Assembly (NCBI RefSeq): GCF_032854445.1
Contig: NC_088297.1
Location: 3,597,991 to 3,661,990, forward strand
Length of the DNA stretch: 64,000 nt
Source: Liolophura sinensis
Taxonomy: Eukaryota > Mollusca > Polyplacophora > Chitonida > Chitonidae
Direction of reading: 5' to 3'
Positions 44,131 through 56,130 of the stretch are shown piece by piece; position 1 is the first letter of the stretch; each line of letters begins with the position of its first letter. Position numbers and translations under genes: made by a program. The notes under the pieces were generated by a model. It ran no database searches. It saw only the letters and a list, made by a program, of their open reading frames with translations, and had not been told where the DNA came from.

Positions 44131-46257
44131 GTAAACATATTGAAACTGTGCCTTCGATGAATCGACGATTATGGCTCGATTCAACTTCTGTAGCACAGCA
44201 ATCATAACGTGGCGAACCGCGTGTCGAACAGGTCCAACAAGATTCGTTTCACTCCCGAGTTTGCAGTCTGATTTTGACGTGGACTTGATGATTTATTACT
44301 AAGGTACTTCAATCTCCACATAATTATATCAAGTCGGCCACCTGAGTCCGGCCTGGCAGTTAATAATGGGTTCGCCGCCGTTCTACAAGTCACTCGTCCT
44401 TACAAGTGAACTACTGAAATCCTAAATAGAACTGTCATCGGGCAAATTTAACATGCATATTTTGCTGATAGCGAGGAGGTTTTTCAACAGCGGTATGAGA
44501 GGTAAGCTGGACAAGGACAGCACTCAATTCAAGTCGAAAGACATCCGTCAAAACTTCGATCGCTTAGTAAAAACACCTGGGTTTTTTCCCACAGCACGGC
44601 GAACAATTTGACTGCTTTTTGAAAACGCTCCCTTAAGCACTTGGTGATTGTATTCCCGTGCAGGGCTGTAGGAATGCTAATGGGTGGGTGCTGGAAATAA
44701 AGAGGGTCATGTACTAAAGACTAAGTTAAACTCAGCACTTCCCACATAAGGGCTACTCAGATCATTCAATGCATTATTGTTTTACGTCGTTTTCAAGTGC
44801 CAACTTTTGGCCACATGACTTAATTCACTCAGTCCCCTAAAACATACCTTGGGTTTTTCCACCATCAGTGAAAACTCCGTCTTATTTTTGTACTATATAT
44901 ACATTCTTGCTTCTTCGGTGGTTTGTGTTATACGCCGTTTTTGGGAACTGTCCTTACTAATTGACGTCTGTTATACGAATGTCTAGATCTATGTTTCGAC
45001 GCATAGATTAGAGCAATTCGACAAAACAATCAGCAGACTATTTTTCCGTCAAGCCTATAAAAACAATAAGAGGGGGTGATGATCCTCTTCAAAGCCAGAT
45101 TTGATCCTGCGCCTTCTGTACTTTGGTGGTCAAAAATCAGATATCTCACTTGATATATTTGATTTGCAGAGGTCAACATTTCCTCCGATTATGTGACTAT
45201 TGCTGGCATGCATGCCAATGAAGAAAATGAACATAAGATTTAAACGCTTATTGGCTGGCTGCATAAGTTAAATAAAAAAAAATTAACGAATTTGAAGTGC
45301 ACAGTTGATGAAATAATCAATTCAGCTGAACGGAGCAATACGTGTTTTTGCCAAACCCAAAATACTCCATCATGTCAGTTATGATTTATTGCATTTTATC
45401 TCAGTAAACTGGCATAAGTCATCGTGACAAGACACATGGCTGTATTTCCAAAGTATGCTCTTATTGCGCTGAGCACGCTTTTTGCATTTTTTGCGCTAAT
45501 AATCTGTGTAAAATATTACAAGGAAATACATCTCATGACATAATTCACATCTAATCTAATTTTTGTTAGCTCTTTGATAAATAACAGTTTACAAAAGCGT
45601 GGGATATGTCAGTGAGAATTTTGAATAACAGATGGCAGTTTTCTGAAAAACAAGCCTGTAATATATATCTTAACATGAGGTACGAATTATGTGGTTACGT
45701 AACCCGTCCACCTGCATTATCATCTATAATACAAATTAACGAATGAGCGATCGTGAGGGACAATGTGAAAAAATGAGCTCTGAGCACGATGTCCTAAGGG
45801 ATATAAAAGAGACAATATCCCTTAATCATCCACATAAATCCTGATACCTGAATCGATGTAGTTTAATTCTGGCACATGCTGTTCATCAATAAAACCCCAA
45901 ACTTAAAGGGAATTTACAAGTCTGACTCAATTTGAACCCGCGTTTATGAACTCAAAAAAAAACAATGGCTATAAAATCCGTCGACCTGATGAAAGGTATA
46001 CAAACATGACTTTGTTTTCAGAATGCAAAATGAAAGAGTAAAATGATAACGAGGAATAAGACTAAACAAGATAAAATGAAGAATGTGCTGTCAAAATGTA
46101 CGATGTACAATCAAGAACAAAAAACGTTATTCCTCACTGTAACAACAACACCGTCCTCCTGTATCCGCACTCGTCGCAGATGAAAATGTCAATGTTCAGC
46201 CTAAGAAAAACACACTGTTTGTAAAGGACAGTTTTGCTTTATCAGCAATTTGTAAGG
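44131..46257. other. Unique DNA, no gene seen
   Basis: About 2.1 kb of AT-rich sequence with no frame above about 65 codons. Short SINE-tail-like words (TTGTTTTACGTCG near 44778) are too small to call. Confidence 0.45.
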
Positions 46258-46455
46258 CTTTCAGCCAGGCTTACCTTATGATCTCTGATTCACGGGTTCG
46301 AGTACATCTGTAACGGATTTTTTATTGTTCTTTGTATCAGGAGGTTAGGTAGATACACCTAGAGGTGTGTGTTGGAGTCATGGTGTTTGTATTCCGTTTT
46401 CTTCCACCCACAAGCCTGACCACGGGCATTCGAGTGAAAGTTGGAAATACAGCTT
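46258..46455 (+). mobile_element. tRNA-related SINE (type 3)
   Basis: A head with a B-box-like GGGTTCGAGTACA (about 46291-46303), body CAGGAGGTTAGGTAGATACA and GTGTGTGTTGGAGTCATGG, then CTTCCACCCACAAGCCTGAC and a decayed tail (GTGAAAGTTGG). It matches 36130-36345. The tail resembles the 3' part of SINE type 1. Confidence 0.65.
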
Positions 46456-46874
46456 AAAATACAATTTATGAAAAATTATAACCATGTGATAATTCCATTA
46501 GAGATGTCCATTAATGTTATAATCGTACAGTTTTAGATAACATATTTCTCCGTCAACATACAATATTGAAAAAATGTAAGCATATTTTAAATAATTTGAG
46601 CTTGATGCAATATCTTACATGGAAAATAAAATCTTATTAATAACACTCAGATATAACACTCAGAACGAAAAAAATACAAACACATGGTAAATGGTACATC
46701 GCTTTAAAACGACGCCTCCCGGGGGTGTCTTTAAGTGAACGTTTTAAAAATATGTGAGTAAAAATTGCTTTATTGATAGATCGATGGAATCAAACCGTCC
46801 TCAAAAAGTTATCGCCTATGTTGTCTTTCGTATGAACGTTTTTAAAAAAAATTTGAGTAAAATTTGTTTTATTG
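46456..46874. other. AT-rich unique DNA
   Basis: No feature recognised. Confidence 0.5.
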
Positions 46875-46950
46875 TTATATAACGGACCACTTAGTACGTG
46901 TTATATAACGGACCACTTAGTACGTGTTATATAACGGACCACTTAGTACG
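46875..46950. repeat. Three perfect 26-bp repeats
   Basis: TTATATAACGGACCACTTAG plus TACGTG starts at 46875, 46901 and 46927. The copies are identical, which suggests a recent slip or unequal exchange. Confidence 0.95.
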
Positions 46951-48511
46951 CCAACATGCTTCTTGAACACGAGACCTTTCATGTCTTAGAGCGCATACAC
47001 TGAAACATTCGCTGTAATCAGATAATAGACAGGTTTACCAAAATATCACCGGCGTCTATTGGACCAATTAAGGGAAATTAATGTCTTATCTTTTAAAAGG
47101 TTCTTGTTTGTTCGCGAGAAGACTGGCAAAAGTGGTTCTCCCGACATCGGAGCTGAAGCAGCATAAAGGCTTATAGGGAATCGAGTGACGCAAACATCAA
47201 TGACGGGTGACGGCTGAACTGACAAGCTTAGCGAAATGTCAACAGCCTCTCAAGAGACTTCTGTGCAAAAATATTTGTTCACTGGGAAGAAAAGGGAGTG
47301 CTTCAGACAAAACCCCTTTCTGTGGACAATCGCGTTGTATTAGTCAAGAGGTTTCAAAGTTACTCATAGTGTTAAACGCGACTTTGAAAATGCTTCTAGG
47401 TTTGACCGTACACTCATGTGTAAACTTCATAACCGTGCTTGTGAAGTCATATATCCCAAACATAACACATAAAATCGTTAAATCTTTTCACCGTTTGTCT
47501 TATTTGAACATACCCTTTAAGAAGAAAAAAAATCAGGAATTGTTTATATGAGAGATTTTTTTCCAGTCTGTCAACTTACAAATTGCTTTTGCTATTTCCA
47601 TATTTGAAGTCCTTAAACACTTGGCACATGGGAAGTCTGTCCAATGATTGCCAAGTTCCAACACTTTCCTGGTTTATAGCAGAATGGGTTCCTGTTAAAC
47701 CATCCAATTGAACAAGGTTTATTAACACAAGTTGCCTTTTAAAATCAATGTAACCCATTTAATCTGATAACTTGTAGATTAACTAACGTGTGAATTGGTT
47801 GCGTCGAGTAAGACCGCAGTAAACTATCAGTATATTTGGAAAAAGCAGAAGCCAATCGTGTTGTGAAGATATATGTCATCTTAAAACAGTTCATGGCTGA
47901 CATTCCAAAGACTCACCTAAAATTGCTCAACAAAACTGTATTTTCAGGGGCAAGTATATGTCATAAAATATAACTTTTTGCTGCTGAAAATTACAATTTC
48001 CCAGAATAATGATACTGTACCTTCCAAACCAACATCAAGCCCCTTCTTATGTTCATTAGAACAAATGAGACAAAATGTGCAAATTCGGTCTTGGTCAAAA
48101 TGGTTGGTGGTTTACGTTAAGCTGAGCCCGTCTTTCTAACAATACAGGAATAACAAGGTCTTGAAGAGAGACTCACCTTCAGCGCCAATCGGAAATAGTT
48201 GCACCAATAATGGATCAATCATTTCAAGATTAATTTAACAACGATATACAGAGCGATGTTTCTCCGGCTTTCTCTTACCTCCTAAAAGAAGTGTACTGGA
48301 TAAGCCAAATATACACTAGCCTGTCCAATTAAACTACCTCAGGTTTAATCTTTCGACGGAAATACGTCAAGTCGGTTTTTTACAGCTTTGAGTAGGTGGG
48401 CACAGCGAACTTGGTTTTGCTGCACAGAAGATTACAGAGTTTGGGTTAGTCAGCGATTTGTCATGCCTGCTCCTATACCTCTCCAAGACCGGAAATTCGA
48501 TAACGTTCATC
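46951..48511. other. Unique DNA, no gene supported
   Basis: The largest frame is 114 codons on the plus strand (47207-47551), with no domain and a lysine-rich end. No repeat or RNA gene recognised. Confidence 0.45.
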
Positions 48512-48705
48512 AGTGAGAAGGTCTGCCACCTACATACGGATGGCCGTGGGTTTCGCCCGGGCTCTTCACGGTTTCAGTGAGTGAGTGCTTGTGGTTTAAC
48601 GTCGTACTCAACAATTTCCCGGTTTCATCCCACTATAATGCTGGCCGTCGTCGTATAAGTGAAATATTCTAGAGTACTTATTTATTTATTTATTTCAAGA
48701 GGCTT
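48512..48705 (+). mobile_element. SINE type 1, split by a nested insertion
   Basis: Left part GTCTGCCACCTACATACGGA and GTTTCGCCCGGGCTCTTCA; right part TCCCACTATAATGCTGGCCG and GAAATATTCTAGAGTACTTA plus a TTTA tail. The two halves meet around the 43-bp insertion at 48577-48619. Removing the insertion and one duplicated 8-mer restores the usual SINE order. Confidence 0.88.
48577..48619 (-). mobile_element. 43-bp SINE type-2 tail inserted in SINE type 1
   Basis: GTGAGTGAGTGCTTGTGGTT followed by TAACGTCGTACTCAACAATT is the 3' end of SINE type 2 in minus orientation. It is flanked by direct repeats CGGTTTCA at 48569-48576 and 48620-48627, consistent with an 8-bp target-site duplication and extreme 5' truncation. 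Confidence 0.82.
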
Positions 48706-49294
48706 ATAAAGACCCATTACCTTTTTTATCTTTTCTTACACGATTTGTAACTCCCCCTTTAATCTGGTTTATTAATTATTATGATGCCAAAGGATACGCA
48801 ATATATTAGAGAAACCGCAAACGCGAGGTCGCGTCAATCGTACACTACGCTCTTCCTGGCAAAAAGGGTAAACAGGAATTGGCATCACGTCAAACGGACA
48901 CAGACGTCTGTTCGCAGTTATAGAGATTGCTCGCGATTGACTCCGCATGCAAAGGCTAATTAAGCTGATACCGTACAGCGCTCTCGAGTTTGCACTGGGG
49001 GCGTTGTTACTTGTTTTGACTAGTTCTAGGAATAATAAAGACATCTGTTGATTTATGGTTGTTTATATCAGAAATCTGATCCCTTGGAGGCATGCAGATA
49101 AAGAGCTGTATAAAATAAGAGATCAACAAAATGAAGTTGGCCCTTAATGGCAATTAAGTCTTTCTCTAACCTTTATCACTCGATTAGTTCGGAAATACTA
49201 TATTGGAAAGGGAGACTCAAATTCGAAGATTCCTCTGGATGAAAATGACAAGTGGTCACGGCTTTCCGGAGGATGCGACAGGCCCTGTCATGGA
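48706..49294. other. Unique DNA
   Basis: Opposing frames at 48772-49044 (minus) and 48781-48963 (plus) overlap and neither has a domain. Confidence 0.5.
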
Positions 49295-49608
49295 AGAACT
49301 GAAGGTCCAAATGGTTAAAGCATTAGCTTCCTGGCTCGGATGGTTAAAGGGTTGAGTTGCTGGCTCAGACGGAGGAAGAGCTGTGTTACTGGCTCAGACG
49401 GAGGAAGCTTTGGCAGCGTTAAGTTGCTGGCTCAGACGGAGGAAGAGCTGTGCTACTGGCTCAGACGGAGGAAGCTTTGGCAGCGTTAAGTTGCTGGCTC
49501 AGACTGTGGAAGCGATGAGTTGCTGACTCAGACGGAGGAAGCGCTGAGTTGCTGACTCAGATGGAGGAAGCGCTGAGTTGCTGGCTCAGACTTAGGAAGC
49601 GCTGGGTC
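49295..49608. repeat. 29-bp / 67-bp tandem repeats
   Basis: The core TGCTGGCTCAGACGGAGGAAG recurs about ten times. On the right the step is 29 bp (starts 49517, 49546, 49575); in the middle a 67-bp unit (GGAAGAGCTGTG at 49374 and 49441) contains two cores with an extra TTTGGCAGCGTTAAG. Confidence 0.92.
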
Positions 49609-50433
49609 CACTTTCGTAAAACTTCGTCCCCATATTTCTCTTATCTTTTTTCGTAAAAGAAATGGTAAATCGATGTTCACGATTAAACCGCCGACCCTCG
49701 GGAAGCACCTGACAAATCTCCAAACTTAAAGACGCAACAGCGACAGATGGAAATGGCTAATTGAATTTTCGGTATACAGACATTCCAAGGTCAATAACCA
49801 CATTTTAATTTAACGATAAAATTAGGATTGTGGGAGCGAGGAGACAGATTTAGCCTTTCGCCTTGTCCATGGAAGGCGATGTAATGAACCTGTAATTCCG
49901 TCGACCTGTCTGCGAAGTGATTAAGACCCGGATTCCTTCTGAGACAAACACGGTAGTTTAATGGCACCAGATTTGTCTTCGACGTGCACTTCAGCTTTAT
50001 TTTCCAGTAATAAAGCGGGGATGTGTCGTAAAAGAGGAAGAGTGAAGATCCTTTGGCGTTGTCATTATCCAGCCAACGCTTCTTAGCGGACGGAATTGCC
50101 GACCGCGAAAGAGGCGGTGATTCAAGGGATGGAGTTGTCAAAGTGCGGTCAACCAGGCCACGATTTGATCGTATCAATTAAATACACCCTCAGCTTAGTC
50201 CAAACAGACAGAACAAACTGACTTCAGCGCAGAGGGGTGGACAAGTTCGACAATCCCCTTTTAGGGAAATGGGGTGTAGCACTAGTAAAAAAGTTTGTAT
50301 GAACTATTAACGTCAAGAATGGCCACACTTGATTTTGTAAAGACAAATTATTACTACACTAACGTTATGGTGCTTGTTACGTCAGATGCAATAAATCGGC
50401 TTTGTTTAATTCCTTGTAGTTTGGATTCCTTGG
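49609..50433. other. Unique DNA, no gene supported
   Basis: A 128-codon minus-strand frame (49791-50177) has mixed composition but no motif I recognise and no splice context that stands out; it could be an unrecognised exon or chance. Confidence 0.4.
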
Positions 50434-50487
50434 GTTATTATTATTATTATTTCATCATCATCATCGTCATCATCATCATCATCATCA

Positions 50488-50522
<35 letters not shown>

Positions 50523-50532
50523 GTCATTATTT
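50434..50532. repeat. TTA/ATC trinucleotide microsatellite
   Basis: Compound run: TTATTATTA, then CATCATCAT with one CGTC interruption, then ATTATTATT. It produces poly-isoleucine and poly-methionine frames that are not genes. Confidence 0.98.
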
Positions 50533-50544
50533 CGACATTGTTTC

Positions 50545-50735
50545 CTGTGGCACATTTTACGTAAGTCAACTCAGTGTTTTGGACACTTTCCTGAATCACT
50601 GGGACGCTATGCCAGAGACACCAGACATGCCACTCTACTCTATCAACATGGTACTCACACACGTTATAGTCCTAACCTCCTGTGTTAAGTGCCAAGCAAG
50701 GAAGCGCCGATATTACTAATGTTAAAAGGATACAT
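50545..50735 (-). mobile_element. SINE type 2 body, diverged
   Basis: CCAGAGACACCAGACATGCC and TAACCTCCTGTGTTAAGTGC in minus orientation match the body of 4443-4748 (AGAAGACACCAGACATGACA) and of 54583-54745 (CACTAAGAGGTTAAAGC). Head and tail are lost. Confidence 0.65.
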
Positions 50736-51387
50736 GAAAAGAAACCTGTAAAACAAAGACTATAGTTTTAAAAGAAATAGAGCATGTTATGTTCAATTTT
50801 GTTTTTAAACTGTCATTTTTTGGCAGATGTATATCTCTCAAAATCTTGCGAAATAGAAATTTTCAGAAATGACGTCAACGATAATCTTTTCTCCCCCCCA
50901 AAATTGTCTTGACAGCTGTCATCAGTGACGTCACGACTGCAGACTTCTTAATTTCCAGACCGACCATTTGGGACTGAGGAAAACTGCTTTTTAAAGCCAG
51001 TTTGACCCCAAAAAGAACAAAGTTAAGGAGCTTTTTGCATATTTATATATTAGAAATATCCTAAAATGAATACTAGTACCAAGCAATAAAGGTCAAACTT
51101 TTCATGTATCCTGTAAAAACACCTTGGTCGGGTTACTGGCATTTTGTTCAGTATCAATACGTTACTTCGTTTATTGATTTTCAAAAAAATTGGCGAAAAG
51201 TGATGAGGGTATACATTAAACGACAGACTATATTTGCTTAGCTAAAGGGATAAAATGGTAAGTTGGTAAAAAACGGACGTGCCACTTCTCTTTATAGAAA
51301 AGAGAATAAATTTTAGAATCAATTTAATCATCGCACAATATTCACAGTGTCCGAAACCCGGCATAAATATGGAAATGATTGGTTATC
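50736..51387. other. Unique DNA with CRE-like sites
   Basis: TGACGTCAACG near 50871 and GTGACGTCACGA near 50927. No gene recognised. Confidence 0.45.
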
Positions 51388-51465
51388 AGAGTGTCGGTAT
51401 ATTCTCTGACTGGTTGGGGTGTCATGTCTGGTGTCTACGGCATGATGCCCATTTTGTGAAAGGAA
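51388..51465 (+). mobile_element. SINE type 2 body fragment
   Basis: GAGTGTCGGTATATTCTCTG then GGGGTGTCATGTCTGGTGTC and TACGGCATGATGCCC match the middle of SINE type 2 (compare 4510-4580 reversed). Confidence 0.7.
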
Positions 51466-52610
51466 GACAAAATACCCATAAATCAGAATTCAAAATCGTA
51501 AATAAAGGGATGTGAACAGCACGTATTGCAAATTATTGCAATTTATTTTGTGGAGGAAAAAAAAAGTAAATTTATGTATATTTTTTATGTATACATTTGT
51601 TTAAATCTGCTTAATGCTATTTCCTATCGATTACAATCACTGCGCAGAGATGCAAAAAACATGAAAGATCTGCATTTTTCGTCGCATATATCTACAGGTC
51701 ACATTTATTGATCTGATAACTGAAAATCGTGAAACTGCCTCGAAAACTGCCAAAACCCCAGTACGCCACCACCCCCTCCCCCACACCAGCACACTCACAT
51801 ACATTCTATGCTTCCCATTTAAAGACCCTGGCGAGGCCACTGACGATGTGGTTGAAAATCAGTAAGACTGAAAGCGAGGTAACACCCAAAGGTAACGGAT
51901 GAAATGGCGCCAGTCTAAAGGCCCAAATCCATTTACACACCCAGCAGCTTAAAATCCAATGGTTGTGGTGGGGCGGTCAAGTGGTTGTGTTTGCGCGGCT
52001 GTCAAGGAAGTGTCTTCAACAAGTGACAGCAGGGTACAGAGACCGGAATCGCGGTACTCCAGTCGGACATGACCGTTCAGTCAGACCGGTTATTAAGCCA
52101 ATTCGTCGCTGTCTTTGGCCGATGGCTAGCTCCGTTCGCCAAGTGTCATCAGCTTCTGATAAGTATTATGTTGACAACTTATTCTGACTTTAGGTCAGTT
52201 CTCAGTAGGTTTGCTCGTCAGCCCTTTAAGACAGAAATCGTTCGTCGCGAAAGACTGCCCGCCATTGGCTTGGAATACATCAGGTCGCTCGCTGATGTCA
52301 AGTCCCAGAGCTGTGACGGCTCCACACTAGGGCCGTTGGGAAATTACTCACCTACGGCTTATTATCACGCCAAATTTTCAGCACGAGCCGGTCACTAAGT
52401 GGGACTCGGCCATGGTGGAACATACCACAAGAAAAGACTGTGGCAAAAGTGCAATGCCGTATGGCAGCAGTATACGATCTTGACTGATTGCAAATAACCA
52501 AAAATATGAGGCAAACTCGTGGATTAAAACATGCATTTTATTGCATTATTCTTATTTCATTGCATCGCGTTCTGTTGGTCTAGATATTTGATCAAACACA
52601 TTGCACAGCG
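51466..52610. other. Unique DNA, no gene supported
   Basis: Frames at 51963-52187 and 52069-52398 (plus, 74 and 109 codons) overlap and lack domains. A C-rich stretch is at about 51766-51785. Confidence 0.4.
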
Positions 52611-52611
52611 A

Positions 52612-52682
<71 letters not shown>
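52611..52682. repeat. GATT tetranucleotide microsatellite
   Basis: About 17 perfect repeats of TTGA/GATT between AGCGAA and TTATTGATGG. The perfect run suggests it is polymorphic. Confidence 0.98.
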
Positions 52683-53158
52683 ATTGATGGGTCAATCAAT
52701 TGATACACTGATTGCCTGATGGATTTATTCTTATTTTCTTCCATCGTTTTTCGCTTGTTTGATTTTTTTTAGGTTGACCACGTATTTCCATTCGGAAACA
52801 AAATTTTAATTATTTAATAATTCTATTTGTATAAATTTATTTATTAGTTAGATTAGAGATTTTACCCACCCATATTTTAAATAGATAAAAATATACACCA
52901 TCAATATACTATCTGTATCCCGAATACTTGTATCTAATGCATCTTTCAATATGTTTTTCTCGGGGTTTCTTGTCCTCTTCATATAGCCGTCAGTATGATC
53001 CTTGACTGGCTTTTCAATGGTGTCAAGGGAAAACAAAAATTAGACCAAAATCTGTTTAAACAAAATCAATGTAACCCAGAATAATGATGTCATTTTTTGA
53101 TATTCTACATTTCATCATACTATGTCATGATTTCAGTGCTCTGAGTTACATTTATTTT
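52683..53158. other. AT-rich unique DNA
   Basis: No feature recognised. Confidence 0.5.
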
Positions 53159-53170
53159 ATTCTGAGCAAA

Positions 53171-53270
53171 CTGCTCTGCTCGGTATCCTGGAACTATAAT
53201 GCTGGCCGCCGACGTATGAGTGAAATATACTTTACTATGCCGTGAAACTCCAGTCAAATAAACTAAATAA
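53171..53270 (+). mobile_element. SINE type 1, 5' truncated, 12-bp TSD
   Basis: About 100 bp of the 3' part (CTATAATGCTGGCCGCCGAC, GAGTGAAATATACTTTACTA, tail CAAATAAACTAAATAA). It is flanked by the direct repeat ATTCTGAGCAAA at 53159-53170 and 53271-53282. Target-site duplication, 5' truncation and an A/T-rich tail are the marks of LINE-driven retroposition. Confidence 0.92.
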
Positions 53271-53282
53271 ATTCTGAGCAAA

Positions 53283-54384
53283 GGCCATCTGTTGTTCTTC
53301 ATATTACATTGTAATGAGAAATATGAGAAGTAATAGCAGTAATAAGAACAAAACCTAAGCGAACAGCATTTACATCATAATTGCAATGGAATTATAGAGC
53401 AGACATTTTTGGGTGTACCGTCGTGATACACTGTAGCTTTAAAAGAAAAGAACACATGTATACAACCTATACCTTAAATGAAAGGGCTATACGTAAGATT
53501 AAATAAAATATCAAAATTTTCTGTCAGCAACACTTGTTATTTGAGTATTCAATAGTTAAATATAGAAGACTCAGAAGTCTTCTTTACGCCACCATTTGAA
53601 CAGATTACATACAGACCTTAAAATCCACGATTGCCACGATATACGTAGGTATTTAGCTGAGACTGGAAATGAACGATAATCATGTGGTAAGAGTAAAACC
53701 TTAAGCACCTTATGGTGACAATGAATATTCAAGAGGAAGAAAGTAGGCTTTTCATTGGACAAGCCTAAAACATGGCGGGACTTTCAATGTGCCTCGAATT
53801 TTGTAGAAAATGACGATGATTAAAACCGTTTTCCTCTCTTACGAAAACTTTTTTAAAAATCGTTAAAAAAGTAGAATTCCACACAGTTTGTATAGGTTTC
53901 ATTTAAAGTATAGTTTGTATAAATGTGTTCTTTTCTTTGAATCATGCATTAACAGGTACCTCAATACAAGCATATGTTGAATCTGATCACAGAAAGCCCT
54001 CCTTACAAAACTGTACCGGGCTCTACAGAACAAACATCCGGACTTCAGTACATGTGCGCTGATGAGACGAGCTCCATCTCAGCGATGAAATTTATGTGAC
54101 ATAATTCTTAACGTTATTGCAAAGTTATAACGTACGTTCAGGTTCATCCAATTGTGTGATCGTGTTACACGGCTTTGTGATTCATTACACGGATCATGAG
54201 TCGTAACAGAAACCTGTTCTGTGACTTGTATAAAACACATAAATCTTTGTTACTGTGTAACACGAATAGCCAGATTTTGATTTATAACGATGTTATGTAG
54301 GAACGACTAAGTCACGTTGGATACGTGGATAGATGCACTGAATGCACTCAGATAGCCAACATAATCGTGATTAACAACTTGTGT
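53283..54384. other. Unique DNA, no gene seen
   Basis: Only short frames (63 codons at 53571-53762, minus). No repeat recognised. Confidence 0.5.
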
Positions 54385-54575
54385 ATGGTACACGATCTGG
54401 ATACTGACGTCCATAGAACATTCCATACTGCGTCTCAGCGGCAACTGTTGACTGTTTTCTGTTTGCATAACTCACTTGGTTTAATTAGTTGCTTTATTTG
54501 CTTTTTTGGTTGTTTGGTGCTCTGCGTTGAACGTTGGATTTTGGACACTGATCTTGCCATTATTGACTCGTAACG
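54385..54575 (+). repeat. Dispersed repeat, copy 1 (pair at 63083)
   Basis: ATGGTACACGATCTGGATAC, CTGTTGACTGTTTTCTGTTT, TTGAACGTTGGATTTTGGAC and TGATCTTGCCATTATTGAC match blocks in the same order at 63083-63300. The copies are diverged. No coding capacity seen. Confidence 0.7.
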
Positions 54576-54582
54576 TACATTT

Positions 54583-54745
54583 ATGACAGCCTCGGTGGCC
54601 TAACGGCTTACAGCGTCTGCTTCGTCCAGAAAATGGGATAAAACTAGGCACATGTCGTCTTCGCCTGGCACTCAGCACTAAGAGGTTAAAGCAAGGAAAC
54701 AGGACTGAATGGCCCGGTGTCAGTATAATGTGATCCTACAGACAA
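54583..54745 (+). mobile_element. SINE type 2, head and body
   Basis: A box TGGCCTAACGG (54596-54606), then a decayed B-box region (GGGATAAAACTAGG), body CACTCAGCACTAAGAGGTTA and GGTGTCAGTATAATGTGAT. The 3' part after 54740 is diverged or lost. Confidence 0.82.
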
Positions 54746-55064
54746 AGGGTTTTATGTGAAGTTCTTCAGAAACTTGCCAAAGGTCGGTGGTTTACGTCGG
54801 ACAATTTCCTCCACGCATGAACGTTCTTAAGAATTCTTGAGAATGTTGCATTCAACAACAAACAACGAATCTTTTCGACCGATTATTGTCAAAGAGATGA
54901 ATCAAGGTTTTCTTCTTCAAAAGAAACAAAAGCATACAATCCAACAAACAAAACAATAGACAAAAAACAACGGAAATAAAATACCCTTCGTCTGTCAGTT
55001 TTTGTAGCACAGTCGCTGTGAACATTGAAACGTGTTGTATAAAATATATTCTTAAATCCAGAAA
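54746..55064. other. Unique DNA
   Basis: A 73-codon minus-strand frame with poly-leucine character (54852-55073) is low complexity. Nothing else is seen. The left copy of a SINE target-site duplication lies at 55053-55064. Confidence 0.5.
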
Positions 55065-55274
55065 TCTCACCAATGCGGTCGCTGTGAGTTCAACTCCAGC
55101 TCATGCTGGCTTCCTCTCCGGCCGTAAGTGGGAAGGTCTGCCTGCAACCTGCGGATGGTCGTGGGTTTCCCCCCGGGCTCTGCCCGGTTTCCACCCACCA
55201 TAATGCTGGCCGCCGTCGTATAAGTGAAATATTCTTGAGTACGGCGTAAAACACCAACCCAAAAAAAAAAATAA
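55065..55274 (+). mobile_element. SINE type 1, 5' truncated, 12-bp TSD
   Basis: Starts inside the tRNA-related part (TCTCACCAATGCGGTCGCTG, B box GAGTTCAACTCC), then the full body (AACCTGCGGATGGTCGTGGG), the core CATAATGCTGGCCGCCGTCG and the tail ACGGCGTAAAACACCAACCC plus A run. Flanking direct repeats TAAATCCAGAAA lie at 55053-55064 and 55275-55286. Little decay, so probably a young insertion. Confidence 0.94.
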
Positions 55275-55286
55275 TAAATCCAGAAA

Positions 55287-55627
55287 AGAAAAAACGAAAT
55301 TCCAAATATTGGTAATCTCCCTTGGGAAATAAATGGTACATTCTCTTATTAAAGGCTGTGATCTTAAGACTGGAACATAGATTGCGCTGATGCCAAACTA
55401 ATCCCATAAGTGCGTGGAAGGGTGCACCATGACATTTCCAGCCCCAAGCCGTAAGCTGAAACGCCTAAGAAGAGCATGTTTTATTAAAACGAAAACGTTC
55501 ACACATGCTACAACTAATGCCGTATTTCTGTGAATGAATAACACCTAGTACTGGCTTCGTGCCACGACAACTACACTGGCTGATCGTCCAAGCTACATAT
55601 GTAGCTAAAGCTCTAGCGATGAGGTAC
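55287..55627. other. Unique DNA
   Basis: No feature recognised. Confidence 0.5.
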
Positions 55628-56130
55628 TTTGTCTATGTCAGTCAACCAGTCTATATCACGCAATCACTATCAACCATATGTGCCATTCAATCATCTGTCA
55701 TTCAACCAGTCTATGTCAAGCACTCTGCGCCAACCAAACTATGTGAACCAATCTACTTCGTTCAACCGGTTTATCAACCATGTGTGTCATTTAATCATCT
55801 GTTATTCAACCAGTCTGTCAACCAATCTATGCCAATCAGTCTATGCAGCTCAAACAGTCACTCAGCCAATCTGTGTCTGCTCAACTCAATTCAAACGGCC
55901 TGTGTCACTCAACCAGTTTGTGTCACTCAACCAGTCTATGTAGCCTCATACGGTATATGTTACTCAACCAGTCTATGTCACTAACTTCCAAATGCTCTTC
56001 AGTCTGTGTTACTCAAACCGTTTGTCACTCAACCAGTCTGTGTTCCCCAACCAGCCTGTGTCTCCCAACCAGTATGTGTCACTCAACCAGTCTGTGTCAC
56101 TCAACCAGCTGATGTCACTCTGCCGGCATA
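55628..56130. repeat. Degenerate ~20-bp tandem repeat
   Basis: The unit GTCACTCAACCAGTCTGTGT recurs with mismatches; it is regular at 56026-56110 and looser to the left. The overlapping plus frames of 65-141 codons (serine, leucine and glutamine-rich) are shadows of the repeat. Confidence 0.9.

Noticed and set aside
46875-46950. Three perfect 26-bp repeats as iteron-like replication sites
   Set aside because: The context is nuclear eukaryotic DNA with no replication gene; a recent slip explains it more simply.
49791-50177. 128-codon minus-strand frame as a gene
   Set aside because: Mixed composition but no domain, start context or splice signal; left as unsupported.
50295-50564. Poly-isoleucine frame
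   Set aside because: A translation of the TTA/ATC microsatellite.
55559-55984. 141-codon plus-strand frame
   Set aside because: Produced by the ~20-bp CACTCAACCAGT repeat; other frames are open over the same stretch.
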